A DNA stretch of 64,000 bases from positions 128,216,671 through 128,280,670 of the forward strand of contig OY992540.1 of the NCBI GenBank assembly GCA_963921195.1. The letters run 5' to 3'. This stretch comes from Pegoplata infirma. Taxonomy: Eukaryota > Arthropoda > Insecta > Diptera > Anthomyiidae. Below, in pieces: positions 1 to 11,215 of this stretch. The notes under the pieces are model-generated. The model ran no database searches. It was not told where the DNA came from and saw only the letters and a list, made by a program, of their open reading frames with translations. The first letter of the stretch is position 1. Each line of letters opens with the position of its first letter. Both the position numbers and the translations under genes were made by a program.

Positions 1-980
1 CGTCAATTAAAATCATCAGTAGATTGACAATATTGTTATAAAGAATGTAGTTATTATTAAATCCCTATTTAAAATTATTGTTTGGGGTACCTAAATTGAA
101 TTAGTGAATTTCGTCCAATGATAAGAGCAGCAAAAGACTTTTATTTATTAAACATTATTTATTTTTGTTCTTTCTGAAAAAATTAACTCCAAAGATTGCG
201 TTCTGATTCGATAATTTGACACTATAGCACTACCCCGAGGATAATGTCCAAAACCACGAAATGTGATAGTGGTTTTAAATGACATAAACCCATTCTTAAC
301 AAAATTTATGATCTACTGGTGATATAACTTGTTGATTTATTTACGGCTGAATTAAGAAAACACTTCTTGAGGCAAAATTGGCCTTTATTCAGCCGAAAAA
401 TGTCGAATTTCGGCAAAAATATTTGAAATTCCTCCAGAAACCCAACCCCAGTACACAATAACTTTTTTTTTACTAATTGCAAAAGCAACAATCCATTTAC
501 GAAATCTTTTATAAATGGTCTCTATTATCGCGTGATATAAACACTATTCAAAAAAAATAATTTCTGCAAATTCTTAGCTTGATAAATATGCGTGGTTCCC
601 CAAAAAACGTAAAAAGGACGGACTTTTGAGTTAAAAATAATGTTTACCCAAAATTCTTTTCAACAAATGAATTATTTTTATGTTATTTATTAAGTTTTAT
701 AAAAAAAATGCAAAATCCGGGTCTATATGCGCGAAATATAAAAGTTGTCCTAAAGATTTATGTAGAAAAATCATGAGTGCAATAATGTAACACTTGCCAT
801 TTTATGGAATTTTTACTATATTTTTTTTATAAAAAATTTTACAGCATATTTCGATAATGTTTATAAATTCTGATCAATTAACTACTAAAATTATCAAAAA
901 ACTTCAATACTTTATGTTGTGTAGTTTAAAATATAGAGCAGATTATCTAAGCAATGTGAACCCTGTTACACTTTTGCTCG
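1..980. other. A+T-rich sequence without a recognised gene
   Basis: No open frame of useful length or known repeat is visible. Homopolymer A and T runs and short ORFs are what A+T-rich DNA gives by chance. The right edge (about 980) is where LINE coding similarity stops abruptly, so this stretch is either genomic flank or a later insertion that replaced the LINE 3' portion. Confidence 0.6.
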
Positions 981-1049
981 TCACTGTATCTCAGCCTTAT
1001 GCTGGGTTACGCCGTTAGCATTCCAAAAACATATTTTCAAGAAACTCAT
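981..1049 (-). pseudogene. LINE ORF2 stub (start of endonuclease domain)
   Basis: The ATG at 1049-1047 overlaps the ORF1 stop as ATGA, the usual ORF1/ORF2 junction in this group. The 22 codons include CFWNANG followed by HKAE, matching the first strand and first active-site region of the LINE apurinic-like endonuclease. A TGA at 983-981 ends the frame and nothing downstream resembles the rest of the domain, so this is the edge of a truncation rather than a working gene. Confidence 0.8.
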
Positions 1050-3336
1050 TTTTGTGCCAGTAGGGTGAGCAAATTATTATTTTGCTCTTTTAGTTCTTGC
1101 ATTGTAGTTTGCATAGATACCATGAAGGCATTCATCGAATTTTGCATGGATGATACAATTGTATTCATGGTCTGCATTAGGGCGTAGAACATCGATTCCA
1201 ACCCTCCCGCATTCGGGGGACTACTGGGCTGCTGAGAACCCGATCTTAGTGTATTTGCATACGAAGAACCTGAAGTAGGTTGTGCTTGCTGTACCGTTGG
1301 CGGTACTGACCCACGCAAGGTGGGTTGCACAGCTGGCGCAGAAATGTTTACATTCTGCTTAGCCAAGGCTGGTCCGGAACCCGTAGATGATGATGTTTCA
1401 GAAGATGGTACTGATCGAGAACCACTAGGTTGTTGCAATACTGGTGCTGATAAGTCAATATTCTGGTTATCTAAGGTTGGCCTGTATTCTACTACATTGC
1501 CCCTGGCCTGTTGCCGTTTTTGCCTAAGTTTCAGCTGAAGTTCCTTGTATATGGGGCAGCCCCGATATTTAGATGAGTGGTTATTACCACAATTTCCACA
1601 CTTTTTATTGCCATCGCCATTTTTAATGATGGGGCATTGTATGGCTGGATGCAGATCCCCACATACTGGGCAAACCGTACTGTGGGTACAGTAGGTTCTA
1701 GTGTGCCCAAACTCCTGGCAGTTTGAGCATTGTACAGGACCACTTCGCTTAAGCGGCTCTTCTACTGATACTCTACGATGGAGAACATATCTCTCAGAGT
1801 AAATCGGATGAGTTTCGTTTTTTTTCAATTTCCTATTTTCAGGCTCCAACTCAACTCTAAACATTGGTTGGGGAACTTTATTCTTATTAAAAATATTTAC
1901 TACTACCTTGATCTTGTAGCCCTTTTCTTCTAGAGCCTCCTTGATTTCAATGGGGTCTACACTGGATTCAATGCCCTTAATAACCACGCTTAACCCCTTA
2001 CTACTTTTAAGCTGGTAGGTATAGTAACTTTTTTCGTTGTCACGTAAGAACTTTTCTATTACTCTATAGTTCTTCTCAGTGTAGACCTGAATTTTCGTCT
2101 CGTATATTTTACCTTTATGGATCGGAATAATATGAAATGTATTCTTTAGAGTCCGACCGAATATTCGGTTTCGGTCTCGGTTTCGGCCGAATAATGGGGT
2201 TTCGGCCTCTATTCGGTATTCGGCAAAATTTTGGCCGAAACCGAAACTTTTTGGTATTTGAAAAAATATGTAAAAAAGTCGCTGAATTTTTTGATTTCGT
2301 ATTTCATTACACTTGTTTCAGTTCAATTGAAGAAAATGTTACAAGTTTATGCAATAAATATGAAACTGTTTCAGCTCAAAAATTATTTTCACCTAATCTA
2401 TAAACGAAATATACAATTTTTTTTGTAAGTTTTTTAAAAAACAAATTTTTTTTTCAAAAATACAACAATTCCTATGGTTTAAAAGCAATATATGCTGTAT
2501 ATTTATATTTAACAACTTTTTAATAATTTTATTCATGCCAGGCGGTAATTTTTTTTTAAGTTTCGGTTTCGGTTCGGTTTCGGCCGAATATTACTTTTTC
2601 GGCCGAATATTCGGTTCGGTTTCGGTTCGGCCTCGAAAACTGGTTTCGGTCGGACTCTAGTATTCTTACCAATAAGTCCGGTAAAATCCGACACCAATTT
2701 ATTGGAGCTACGCTCACGAAGGAAGATTGGCGGAGGTCTATAATTGACCTCTTTACGGGCACTACTCGGATTCTCTGGATTTATATCCTGTTCTCCAAGA
2801 AGTGCAAAACGATTATTTATCAAGGGATCTTTATTTTCATTATTGTTAGCTACTTTCTGTTTTTTTTCATTATGGTTTCCCCTTTGTGGACTTCTAACTC
2901 TTTTGATATTAAAATAGCGGTCTAAGCCAGTCTGTATTGCTGGTTGCTTACTTGATTCTGCTTTTTTATTATTTGTAGTAATTGGAATTTGTTGTGTACT
3001 TACTTGTGTGTGTACCATACTTACAGAAATCTCTTCGGTTTTATTGTTTGTAGGATAAAGAGAGGAAGAGCTAATATTGACTATTTTGTTAGTCTCTAAA
3101 TTTGTATGTATATTTATATTTTTTGGCGGGATATTATTCTCATTTAAGAGCAAGGCTGGTGAACAAGATTGCACTCTTTCAAATGGTCTGGGACTCAAAT
3201 AATTTTTATTTAGTTGGGGATCATAATTTTTTGATTTATTATTATTATTATTTTCCTCATTAAAAGAGAAATATGCATTTCTACTGCTATTAACACTGAG
3301 CCTACGCTCCTTTGATTTCACATCAAAATCACTCAT
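1046..3336 (-). pseudogene. LINE ORF1 (Gag-like, zinc-knuckle protein) interrupted by a hAT element
   Basis: This encodes the nucleic-acid-binding Gag-like protein of a jockey-clade LINE, which coats the element RNA. The start is taken at 3336 (MSDFDVKS) because the 21 residues upstream are hydrophobic leader translation. The frame runs from 3336 to the insertion, resumes beyond it, and ends with TGA at 1046-1048. Leaving out the insertion and one 8-bp target copy gives 590 codons with no stop or frameshift. Visible parts: an Asn- and Ser-rich N-terminal half with basic patches (KRVRSP, KKQK); a PRE_C2HC-like segment at about residues 281-328; three knuckles at about 363-420 (CX2CX4HX4C, CX2CX3HX4C, CX2CX3HX6C); a Ser/Gln/Pro-rich linker; and a Met/Gln-rich likely coiled coil over the last 48 residues. 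As it stands, the upstream half reads about 40 codons into the insertion and stops at 2533. The lack of other damage suggests a young insertion. Confidence 0.88.
2147..2659. mobile_element. Non-autonomous hAT element (513 bp) inside LINE ORF1
   Basis: The ends are a 15-bp perfect inverted repeat (TAGAGTCCGACCGAA), and the element is flanked by an exact 8-bp duplication, GTATTCTT, at 2139-2146 and 2660-2667. Length-8 duplication plus a YARNG start is the hAT signature. Subterminal DNA on both sides is built from repeated TTCGG / CCGAA words. The interior is A+T-rich with no transposase, so movement would need an enzyme supplied from elsewhere. Removing the element and one target copy restores the LINE reading frame, which independently confirms both borders. 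Confidence 0.93.
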
Positions 3337-3400
3337 ACACTCTTTTACTAATAAATTTTTAATAAAAGGAAGAAGAAGAAAAAAAAATACACAAAGCAAA

Positions 3401-4980
3401 GATTAAAATCTTTATGGTGTTTATTTATGCATTTATATTTTTGTTTATTAAACGAAATAGCACTGGTGTTTATATATTTATGTTAAATCACAATAATGTT
3501 TATTATTTGGTAGCGTCTTTTCGCAATTATAATTTATTTAATCACTTTAAACCGGATAATTTTAATAAAAAACACGGACCAAGTTGAAATCACGTCTGTC
3601 TCTCACGACAAGAGAAAACTTTCATTTTGTCATTCTTTGATTAATGGACTTTATTTAAGGATTTAAGGCAAGAGTTTTATTCTCATTATATTCTTCACAA
3701 AACTTGAAAAATAAACTCATTTTGTCAGTGTTGCTAATCTTCCTTTTTATACCAACCTCATAGAGAATAGAGAGATATAGAAAAAATTATGAAAAAATCC
3801 GAAAAAATTTTAAAATAATTTCTCGAAAGACTATAAAGACTTAGAACATTCGGAAACTAACGCAAAAATTCTACAAAATTCGGGAGAATCAGAAAACACA
3901 GAAAAGTTTAGAAATATTCTGAAAATTTTTTTAAAAATTAGTAAAATTTTAAAAATGCTAAAAAATTTCAAAAACGCTAAAAAATTCATAAAAAAAATGT
4001 CTAAATAACCATGTGTAAAGTGTTTAATATTCGTAAAACCCCATTTTCTACATCATTAAACTTCATTAAAACTTGTTTGCCCATTTAAGGATTTACGTAA
4101 ACCAATAGAAAACTGCTTTCGTTAGCAAATTTCGTTTTCTATTTTTTTTTTGTAACAAAACCTTCAAGGCTTCTGTACTTAACACACAGTTATTTAGAAC
4201 ATTTTGATAGTTCCGACTAAAATCAGTTCAACGTATCAAATTCGGTTTTGTTCCCTGCACTTTGAGCAAAACAAACATTTCCGTCTAAAAGTTGAATATA
4301 TGTGTGTATGAGTATATAAACAAGAAATACAAACACAAAACATGTCTTACGAAATGGATGGGATCTAGCATTTGGGAATGCGTTCTATGTACAGAAAAAT
4401 ATGCAATTATTTCAAAAAAAAAAAAAAAAAAAAAGAAATAGTAAAATAAAGGAAATACTAACTAGGGAAGGTATGGAAATTTTTAAAATTTTTATATTTG
4501 GAAAGGAAATTTTTACCTTTTTTCAGATGTAATGCGTAAAAGAGTAATTGAAATAATCAATTAATAATTGAAATTAAAAGACTATTTGGAATTTAAAGAT
4601 TACACTAGAAATTCGAAATTTTCATACTTCAATCTCAATTGGAAAAATATCAAAAAAAAAATTCAAAAAAATATCTGGGGCTGATTCTCGGTGTCGATAG
4701 CGATCAATATTCCACTCAAATTTGCGATTTTTCAATTTTAGTCTAATCCTAAAATTATGCTTTGATAAATACAATATTAAATTCGACTCGGCCAAATCCC
4801 AAATCAACACACAAAGTCCAAAACACTTTCTTTCACAATGCCCAAAACACTTTCTTAAATTCTGACTCGAAAAAACTTTTTTTTAGATATTTTTGTATAA
4901 AACTATTTTTTTTTTTTAATGTAAAATTTTTTTCGAGTGAAAAAATTTAATTTTGACTATAAAATTTTTGTTTGAGTGAA
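3401..4980. other. LINE leader remnant, then A+T-rich DNA
   Basis: The first part (to about 3640) may be the LINE 5' leader. On the minus strand it has AGACGTG at 3597-3591, which resembles a jockey downstream promoter element, but no matching initiator is clear. The rest holds A-rich simple sequence (for example an A-run near 4413-4434) and no recognised gene or repeat. Confidence 0.4.
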
Positions 4981-5620
4981 AAATTTTTGAATTTTTTCAT
5001 TAAATTTATGAATTTTTTCATTAAATTTATGAATTGTTTTACAAAAAGTGTTTAAAAAAATAAAATTAATGTAAAAAATTCATTCGTTTGATAAAATCTG
5101 ACACATATAATGAAAAAATTCATAAATTTTCTAAGACACTTCATAAATTTGGGAAACAAATATGATGAACAACTTTTAGAAATTTTTTTATATTATTAAA
5201 TTTACGATTTTTTCCAGTAATTCACAAATTTATGAAGTGTTGAAAAAATTATGAATTTTTTCATCAAATATATGGTTTGTTTTAAAATTAATTAGTTTTA
5301 TTTTTCCATTAATTCACACAATTTATGAAGTGTTGAAAAAATCATTAATTTTTTCATCAAATATATGTATTGTTTTCAAATTAATGAATTTCATACATTA
5401 ATTTTAGTTTTTTTAAAACACATTATAAATTTTGTAAAACAATTCATAAATTTAATGGAAAAATTCGTAAATTTAATAAAATAAAAAAATATATAAAATT
5501 TGGTTCATCAAAATTTATAAAATTTGTGAAGTGTTTTAGGAAAAGTTATGAATTCTTTCATTATATGTATTGGATTTTTTAAAAATTAACGAATTTTTTA
5601 TATTAATTTTATTTTTTTAA
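4980..5620. repeat. Degenerate A+T-rich repeat of ATTCATAAATTTAATG words
   Basis: Variants of ATTCATAAATTTAATGAAAAA recur in both orientations here and again at 6185-6450, on the other side of the TIR element at 5623-6181. The two blocks were probably one array before that insertion. Confidence 0.6.
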
Positions 5621-5622
5621 AC

Positions 5623-6181
5623 ACTTACAAGCAAGGTCTTTCACAGGGCACCCACCGATTGTCCTGAAACATTAATATGGGAATGAGGTGGGAAAAAACC
5701 AGAGTTACCTGTCTTTTTTTAGCTGCCTAATTTACAATTTAAAAAAGGGTTGCCACCTTATGAAAAAATAAGGGCTTTCGTAAAAATCCGTATAAAAGCC
5801 GAACTAGCAGGAATTTCGAAAAACGAAAAAATTCGGGTCAGCTTAATTTTGATAGAGATTATTACTTATATATGATTTTGGCGGTCGTACGTATACACAT
5901 CTCCATATAAACTACCCCTACGATTATCGATTTTCGAAAATAACGAACTTAACGAAGCCGAATTTGGGCACGACCGAAACACCATTGAATAGGACTTCAA
6001 ATAACCTTTTGACCTGTATAAAATGTTCATATAGTTTCTTTTGAAGAAATGGGAAAAATCCTCAAAAAACAAAAAAAATCCCGTTTTTCTCCCTCCCCTT
6101 TGACCCGCTAAATGTGAGATTGGGCAGCTATAAAAAACAGGTAACTCTTATTTTGATCTGTGAAAGACCTTCCTTGTTAGT
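5623..6181. mobile_element. Unclassified TIR element, copy 1
   Basis: The left end reads ACTTACAAGCAAGGTCTTTC and the right end, reverse-complemented, ACTAACAAGGAAGGTCTTTC; both continue into ACAG, followed by shared internal words GAGTTACCTG and AGCTGCC. A second, right-end copy at about 59836-60150 matches the interior (AATGTTCATATAGTTTCTTT) and stops at the same outer base, which supports the border. No target duplication is clear because the flanks are simple A+T DNA. No transposase ORF is seen. Confidence 0.7.
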
Positions 6182-6184
6182 GTA

Positions 6185-6450
6185 AAACAATTCATAAATT
6201 TAATGAAAAAAATTCATAAATATAATAAATTGAAAATTTAAAGAATCAGAATCATAAGTTAAACGAAAAAAATCATAAATAAAAAAAATCATTACAAAAC
6301 ACTACATTTTTTCAAATAATTCATAAATTTATGGTAAAAATCATAAATTTAATGAAAATATCATAAAATTAATGAAAAAAAAAACAAAAATTATATAAAA
6401 AAACGTTAATTCAAGGAAACTTTTTTTGGAAAAATTCATAAGTTTTAAAT
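6185..6450. repeat. A+T-rich ATTCATAAATTTAATG array, second block
   Basis: It has the same repeated words as 4980-5620, resuming directly after the TIR element. Confidence 0.55.
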
Positions 6451-6794
6451 TTAAAGATTTTTATTTTAAAATTTTAAAAAAATCATATAAACTACTTAGA
6501 AAACCTTCCTTTAAGAAAATGTGGTTCTTTATCAACTACGATTTCATACCGTCCATACAAAATAGAAAAAAAGAAACTAGAAAAGTTTAACGCATTCATG
6601 TGTCAATATGTGATAAAATTTTATAGCAACCATACGGAATCTTCAAATATGAAAAATTTTAACAATGGAGGAAAATCGTATACTGACCTTTTGAAATACA
6701 AACATTAAAAACGTTCACGCACACACAATTCTCATATTCTTGCACACATATGCCTGCATTCTCATACATATGAGACGTTCCACACGAAGTCTTT

Positions 6795-7205
6795 TACATT
6801 CTGGGGATTTTATAAATTTTAATTGGGAATTCAGTTAGGACTTTGTAAAATTGAATTGAGACCTTCTGGGTATCGATTGCGATTTTCTTAATTTTGACTG
6901 TGCCTTTTTGGATTTGAATTTATCTTTTGTGATTATTAATTACGTTTTTGTTCTATTATTTAATTTGTCATAGTGAAACACGATCGAAATCCTTTTTTAA
7001 TTTTGGGGATTTTCGGAATTTTAATTGGGAATTTTTGAATTTCAGTTAGGATTTTGTAAACTTGAATTGAGACTTTCTGGGTATCATTGGCGATTTTCTA
7101 AATTTTGATTGTGCTTTTTGAATTTATTTTTTGTGATTATCAATTAAGTTTTTGTTCTAAAATTGCTATATTTCAAAGTGAGAAAGAGTCGAAATCCACC
7201 ATCGA
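6795..7205. repeat. Tandem duplication, two ~205-bp copies
   Basis: Two successive units share GGGGATTTT, TTTTAATTGGGAATT, TTGAATTGAGAC, TTCTGGGTATC, and endings TCGAAATCC. Divergence by several indels shows an old duplication. It is noncoding. Confidence 0.75.
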
Positions 7206-7920
7206 TCAGCAGATCATATTATCTGCAATACCCCATACTACCTAACAACTCCTTGTATTTGTTTAAGAATTTTTTTTTAAAATTTCAAAGAAAAAAAAAA
7301 CAAAAAATAATATTGAAAAAGAAAATTTTCTATACTATCAGCTAAAATAACCTAAATGTCTGTGTATGTATGTTTATCCAAAGACTGCATTTGCTTAGTT
7401 TTCTCTATGGATTTTCTAGAATTTCTAAACTATTCCATTTTGTTGTTATCTCAATGACCCATGTTGTGGTTCTTGTAAGGATGTTGTTAAAGTAATTGTA
7501 TAATTAAACAAAAAAAGTTTTTTCTTAAACTTTTAGCCTGTCAGGTTTAGTTTCTTTCACAAAAATAAAAAAAAAAACTTTTCTTGGCTAAACATGTGGG
7601 TTTATTAAAGAAATGGTATATGTCTAAAAAGAAAAACTTAGAATTCTTCTTGTAGAGTATATTTCGGTAATACATACATATCATATTAAAGAAAAAAAAA
7701 GATTCCTCTTTTAAAGGTGTCTATACAAAGTAATTGAAAGATTAAAAGAAAATAAGATCTCAAAGAAAATTTACAAAAAAAAAAAACTTAACAAAAATGT
7801 GGAAAAAGAAATAAAAGTTTTTGTTTTTTTTTATAAATTTTGAGATTAAAAAACAGTTGGCCATATAAGAGGAAGTTTTTAAGGGGTTTTACTAAGTATA
7901 GCATTATAACACCGTCCGCC
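7206..7920. other. A+T-rich DNA, nothing recognised
   Basis: There is long A- and T-rich simple sequence without a supported gene, TIR or repeat relation. Confidence 0.5.
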
Positions 7921-7929
7921 AGTAAATAT

Positions 7930-8615
7930 TAAATATGAACCGGATTATCTACGTCTAAAAGTAGAGATCAAATGGTGAAAAATTGCATTTACAGTTTTTC
8001 ATTTCGTGATCCTGTTTCCTTTTAAAAGGACTTCAAAGTTTTAAAGGATACATTTAAATTTTATAACATATTTTAATATTTGTACTTGTCGTAGGATGAC
8101 AATGGAGATGGCAATGGAAAGAGGAGGACCTCCCCTAATTTTTCCATTTTTTATTTGCTACATCAGGATAAAACGATGTAAATAAAGTCATTTGAAAACA
8201 AATAAACTGATAATCAAGCTCGAGGCCTTATTATCAGTTTACTTATTGAAGTTAAAACAAAAAGGTCGAAAAAACATAACCAATAATAAGTCATTTGAAA
8301 ACTTTATAAAAACATTTTGTTGATAAATTTTGGATGATATTGAAGGATACATTTTTGAAAGGACGTAACTTACCTCCATTTTCCTGTTATGTAAAAATAA
8401 TAAAATAAGAAAATTAGAGGAGATCCTCCTCTTTCATTTGCTATCCCCAGTGGCAGCCTAGGACAAGTACAAATATTAAAAAAGATATTTTATAAAATTT
8501 AATCCTCTAAAACGTTAAAGTTCTTTTAAAGGAAACAGGATCACGTAAAGAAAAACTTTACAGTTTTACTACATTCAGTCTCTAGTTTCAAACGTATATT
8601 ATCCAATTAGTGTTT
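7930..8615. repeat. Foldback (long inverted repeat) centred near 8265
   Basis: The left arm (GGATTATCTACGTCT, GATCCTGTTTCC, TTTGTACTTGTC, AGAGGAGGACCTCC) is matched in reverse order and complement by the right arm (GGAGATCCTCCTC, GACAAGTACAAA, GGAAACAGGATCACG, ATATTATCC). Arms are about 300 bp with many differences. No clean target duplication was found. Confidence 0.75.
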
Positions 8616-8694
8616 ATCTTTTTTTCTTTTATATTTTTAACCCTCTAGCTCCCGTTTTAAAGGGAAATTTTTGTTCTTTTTTAAAATAATATAA

Positions 8695-10523
8695 AACAAG
8701 TAGAAAAGTTAAATTCGACTTGGCCGAATCTATGAACACCCTCCACAATGCCCATTTTAAGTGATAGTAAATTTTCTAACGTGAAAAAATAACAGTTATG
8801 ATTAGAAATATTTTATTTTGTGTAAAAAAAAATTTTTTTGTCATTTAAAAAAAAAAAAAAAATTAACAAATTTTTTTTTTTGAGTGTAAATTTTTTTTCG
8901 AATTTTACATTAAAAAAAAAATTTACTAATTTTTTTTGAGTGTAAAATTTTTTTCGAGTGTATTTTTTTTTTTTTTTTTGGTATAAAAATATTTTTGAGT
9001 GACAAAAATACGTTCTAAAATATTTTTGTGACTTACCAATGGTTTTAAAACAGGTTTAACGGGTTTTCACCACGTGAATTTAAGGTGAAGCTAATCTGAT
9101 ATTCACGGTCTTGCTAATAACTTTTGAACCACTGGACCGATTTGGGTGAAATTCAATACGAACTAGGCTGGAGGAACGAAAAATATATATGCCAAGCTTC
9201 AGCATCCTCAGAATTGATTTTCGAAAGTTATAGTGCTTTTTATCTCAAAAATTCACGAACAACCCTTGCCGAAATTCAGTCTTTTGCTCATAAATTTTGA
9301 ACCACTGGACCGATTTCGCTGGATTGCAATACCAACCTGACCAGGTAAATACCCAACATATATGCCAAACTTCAGGAGCCTCCGTAAAGTCTTTCAGCGT
9401 GTTTTCAACAGACAGACAGACAGATAGACGGACAGACGGACGGACGGACGGACATCGCTAGATCGTCTTAAAATCGATCGAGGATCATGAATATATCGTC
9501 GCTGCGCCTAAAAATGGAGTCATGTGTAGATTTTTAATTTTTTTTTATTACATCTTTATGATCCCCTATTGGTCATACGTTTACTCACTAAACCGTTTTT
9601 TGATATCGTGATTGGTTCAAAAGTTAGTAAAAGTAGCTATGTGTTCGTCATACTAAAAAAAGGTCCGAAAAGGAGTTATGTGTTAAGCTACACATAACTT
9701 TTTTTGATAAAAAAAGTAACAGAACGTGACAAAATGGACCACTTTTTTAGTAATACGAGGTTCACACATAGCATCCAAGTATTTTGAATGAATTTGTCAA
9801 GATATTTGCAAATTTTCATCCTGTTATCTAAAATCTAAATGGCGGGTAATAAAGCCTTTTGAAAGCAATAAAATCATTGACGCGGAAAGTTTAAGTATCT
9901 AAAGTACAGCATCTTTCGCAGATGTCAATTTATGTCAAAGCTCTTAAATATTTACAAGAAAAAACAAAAAATCAGCACCAGTTTTGCGAAAAATCTGTTG
10001 TTCGCTGTTTAGTGAAGAGCTTTTAAATATCAAAATTTTAAGGACCTTGTCTAACTAATGTCGCTTTAAACCGCCATCAAACTATATTTAGTCTTTGTCC
10101 CTTTCGAAAAGAAATTAACAATAAGAATGGTTTCATAAGCAAAAGGAGTTATGTGTAAAAAATATTTCCATTTATTTAAATTTTGTTCCAAAAAGTACTT
10201 AAAAAAGGAGTTATGTGTATGTTTTTTGAAAATTTCTGCACCACTGGAAAACCGCTAAATGTTTCATAATTTTTTTGCAGTATGTGGATAGCATATCGGT
10301 ACAAGAATTGTTGTAGAACAAACTTTTAAAAAATATCGCGAAGGGACGAAAATAAACAGTTTTTTTGCCTTCCTGAACACTTGCACCAAAACACATGACT
10401 CCATTTTTAGGCGCAGCGACGATATATACTTTATGGGGTCCTAGACCAATATTTCGAGGTGTTACAAACGGAATGACAAACTTATATATATCCTCTATCA
10501 CTAGAGTGGAGGGTATAAAAATA
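8695..10523 (+). mobile_element. HINE/DINE-1-type element, subfamily A, interrupted
   Basis: The start is AACAAGTAGAAAAG followed by a small hairpin (ATTCG...CGAAT) and ATGAACACCCTCCAC. The middle carries conserved words (AACTTTTGAACCACTGGACC), then an (ACAG/ACGG)n microsatellite at about 9409-9451, and the core ATCGCTAGATCG...ATCGAGGATCATGAATATA. It ends CACTAGAGTGGAGGGTATAA. This layout (subterminal inverted repeats, GTCY-type microsatellite, TA core) is that of the Helentron-associated mini-me/DINE-1 repeats of flies. It has no coding capacity. A 925-bp TIR element sits in the TA core. Confidence 0.85.
9497..10421. mobile_element. TIR element with perfect 31-bp ends inside the HINE core
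   Basis: The two ends, 9497-9527 and 10391-10421, are exact inverted copies over 31 bases beginning CGTCGCTGCGCCTAAAAATG. Flanking DNA is ATATAT on both sides, consistent with a short TA-type target duplication whose exact length cannot be read in this context. The motif GGAGTYATGTGT lies in both ends and again at 9672, 10145 and 10207, with an inverted partial copy at 9688, as expected for enzyme-binding sites. There is no transposase. Perfect ends suggest recent activity. Confidence 0.85.
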
Positions 10524-10800
10524 ATAATATAAAAGATTTATAAAAAAAAGGCAGTTAAAGGGTTAAAATGTTTATATTTATATCTTGTGCATGATTTTGT
10601 GCATTAAATTTGTCTGCCCTCTTTTAAATATTTTGATTTTATTATCTTACCATTTTCCGAGAAATTAGGGAAGACTATAAATATATCCTTTACAATAGTT
10701 TACATACAAAACTTACATACCTGAAATGATAAAAACAAAAAAGAATTATTGTATTTTTGCTTATAATTTTTTGAAATAGCAAAATATTTAAATAAGATTA
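10524..10800. other. A+T-rich spacer
   Basis: No repeat or gene was recognised. Confidence 0.4.
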
Positions 10801-11215
10801 ATAATTGTGGCGCAAATGGCTTCTGATCGGAGCAAAGGCGGTGGCAAAGGGTTAAAAAACCACAAAAATCCTTACAATTGGCTCGGAGTCACTCCTAAAA
10901 GGGTGCAATGTAAGAAGTACCCTCATCTATTTTTGCGCCCCAACATTTCTTTTGAACAAGCCTACTCCCTATCTCCACTCCTTAAGGGGGCTCCCATACA
11001 AAATAAAATTTTTATAAAATTAGCAACCATCGCGATGCATCGCTCTAGTTGTTTTAAGGATGCCGCTAAATATTTTTTCAACCACAGTATTTTCTCAAAA
11101 CATATCTCTATCTTCAATCCTCTATCTTCAATCCTTAAGACGGTCCCCATACAATTTTTTTAATTTTTATATACTTGTTTAATTAAATCAGCCACTTTCG
11201 CTCCCTTGGTGCCTT
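10800..11215 (+). repeat. Interspersed repeat 'C', fragment
   Basis: Words such as TGCGCCCCAACATTTCTTT, CCCTATCTCCACTCCTTAAG and GGGGGCTCCCATACAAAA recur at 27236-27790 (reverse), 58560-58725 and 62770-63517. The 118-codon open frame here is a by-product of these words, has no recognisable domain, and is not shared as an open frame by the other copies. The class of this repeat is unknown. Confidence 0.7.

Larger units (their letters stand above)
981..3400 (-). mobile_element. Jockey-clade non-LTR retrotransposon, 5' portion (ORF1 plus start of ORF2)
   Basis: Read on the minus strand, the segment contains a leader, a full ORF1 with three CCHC zinc knuckles, and the first codons of ORF2 with the WNANG endonuclease start typical of jockey-type LINEs. 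Similarity ends near 980, so the endonuclease, reverse transcriptase and 3' tail are missing. Most dead LINEs are 5'-truncated; this one has kept its 5' half and lost its 3' half, which points to a later deletion or rearrangement rather than abortive reverse transcription. The true 5' end is not resolved; the leader extends beyond 3336. A 513-bp hAT element lies inside ORF1. Confidence 0.85.

Noticed and set aside
3591..3624. Jockey-type downstream promoter AGACGTG upstream of ORF1
   Set aside because: The heptamer is present on the minus strand at 3597-3591, but no initiator is evident about 28 bases before it, and the LINE 5' end is not defined.
4622..5100. Short overlapping frames and possible small genes in A+T-rich DNA
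   Set aside because: All are under 65 codons, Lys/Phe/Asn-rich and without conserved context.
10807..11163. 118-codon plus-strand open frame
   Set aside because: It lies in repeat C; other copies do not keep the frame, and the residues show no domain. An open frame on the opposite strand is equally long in part.
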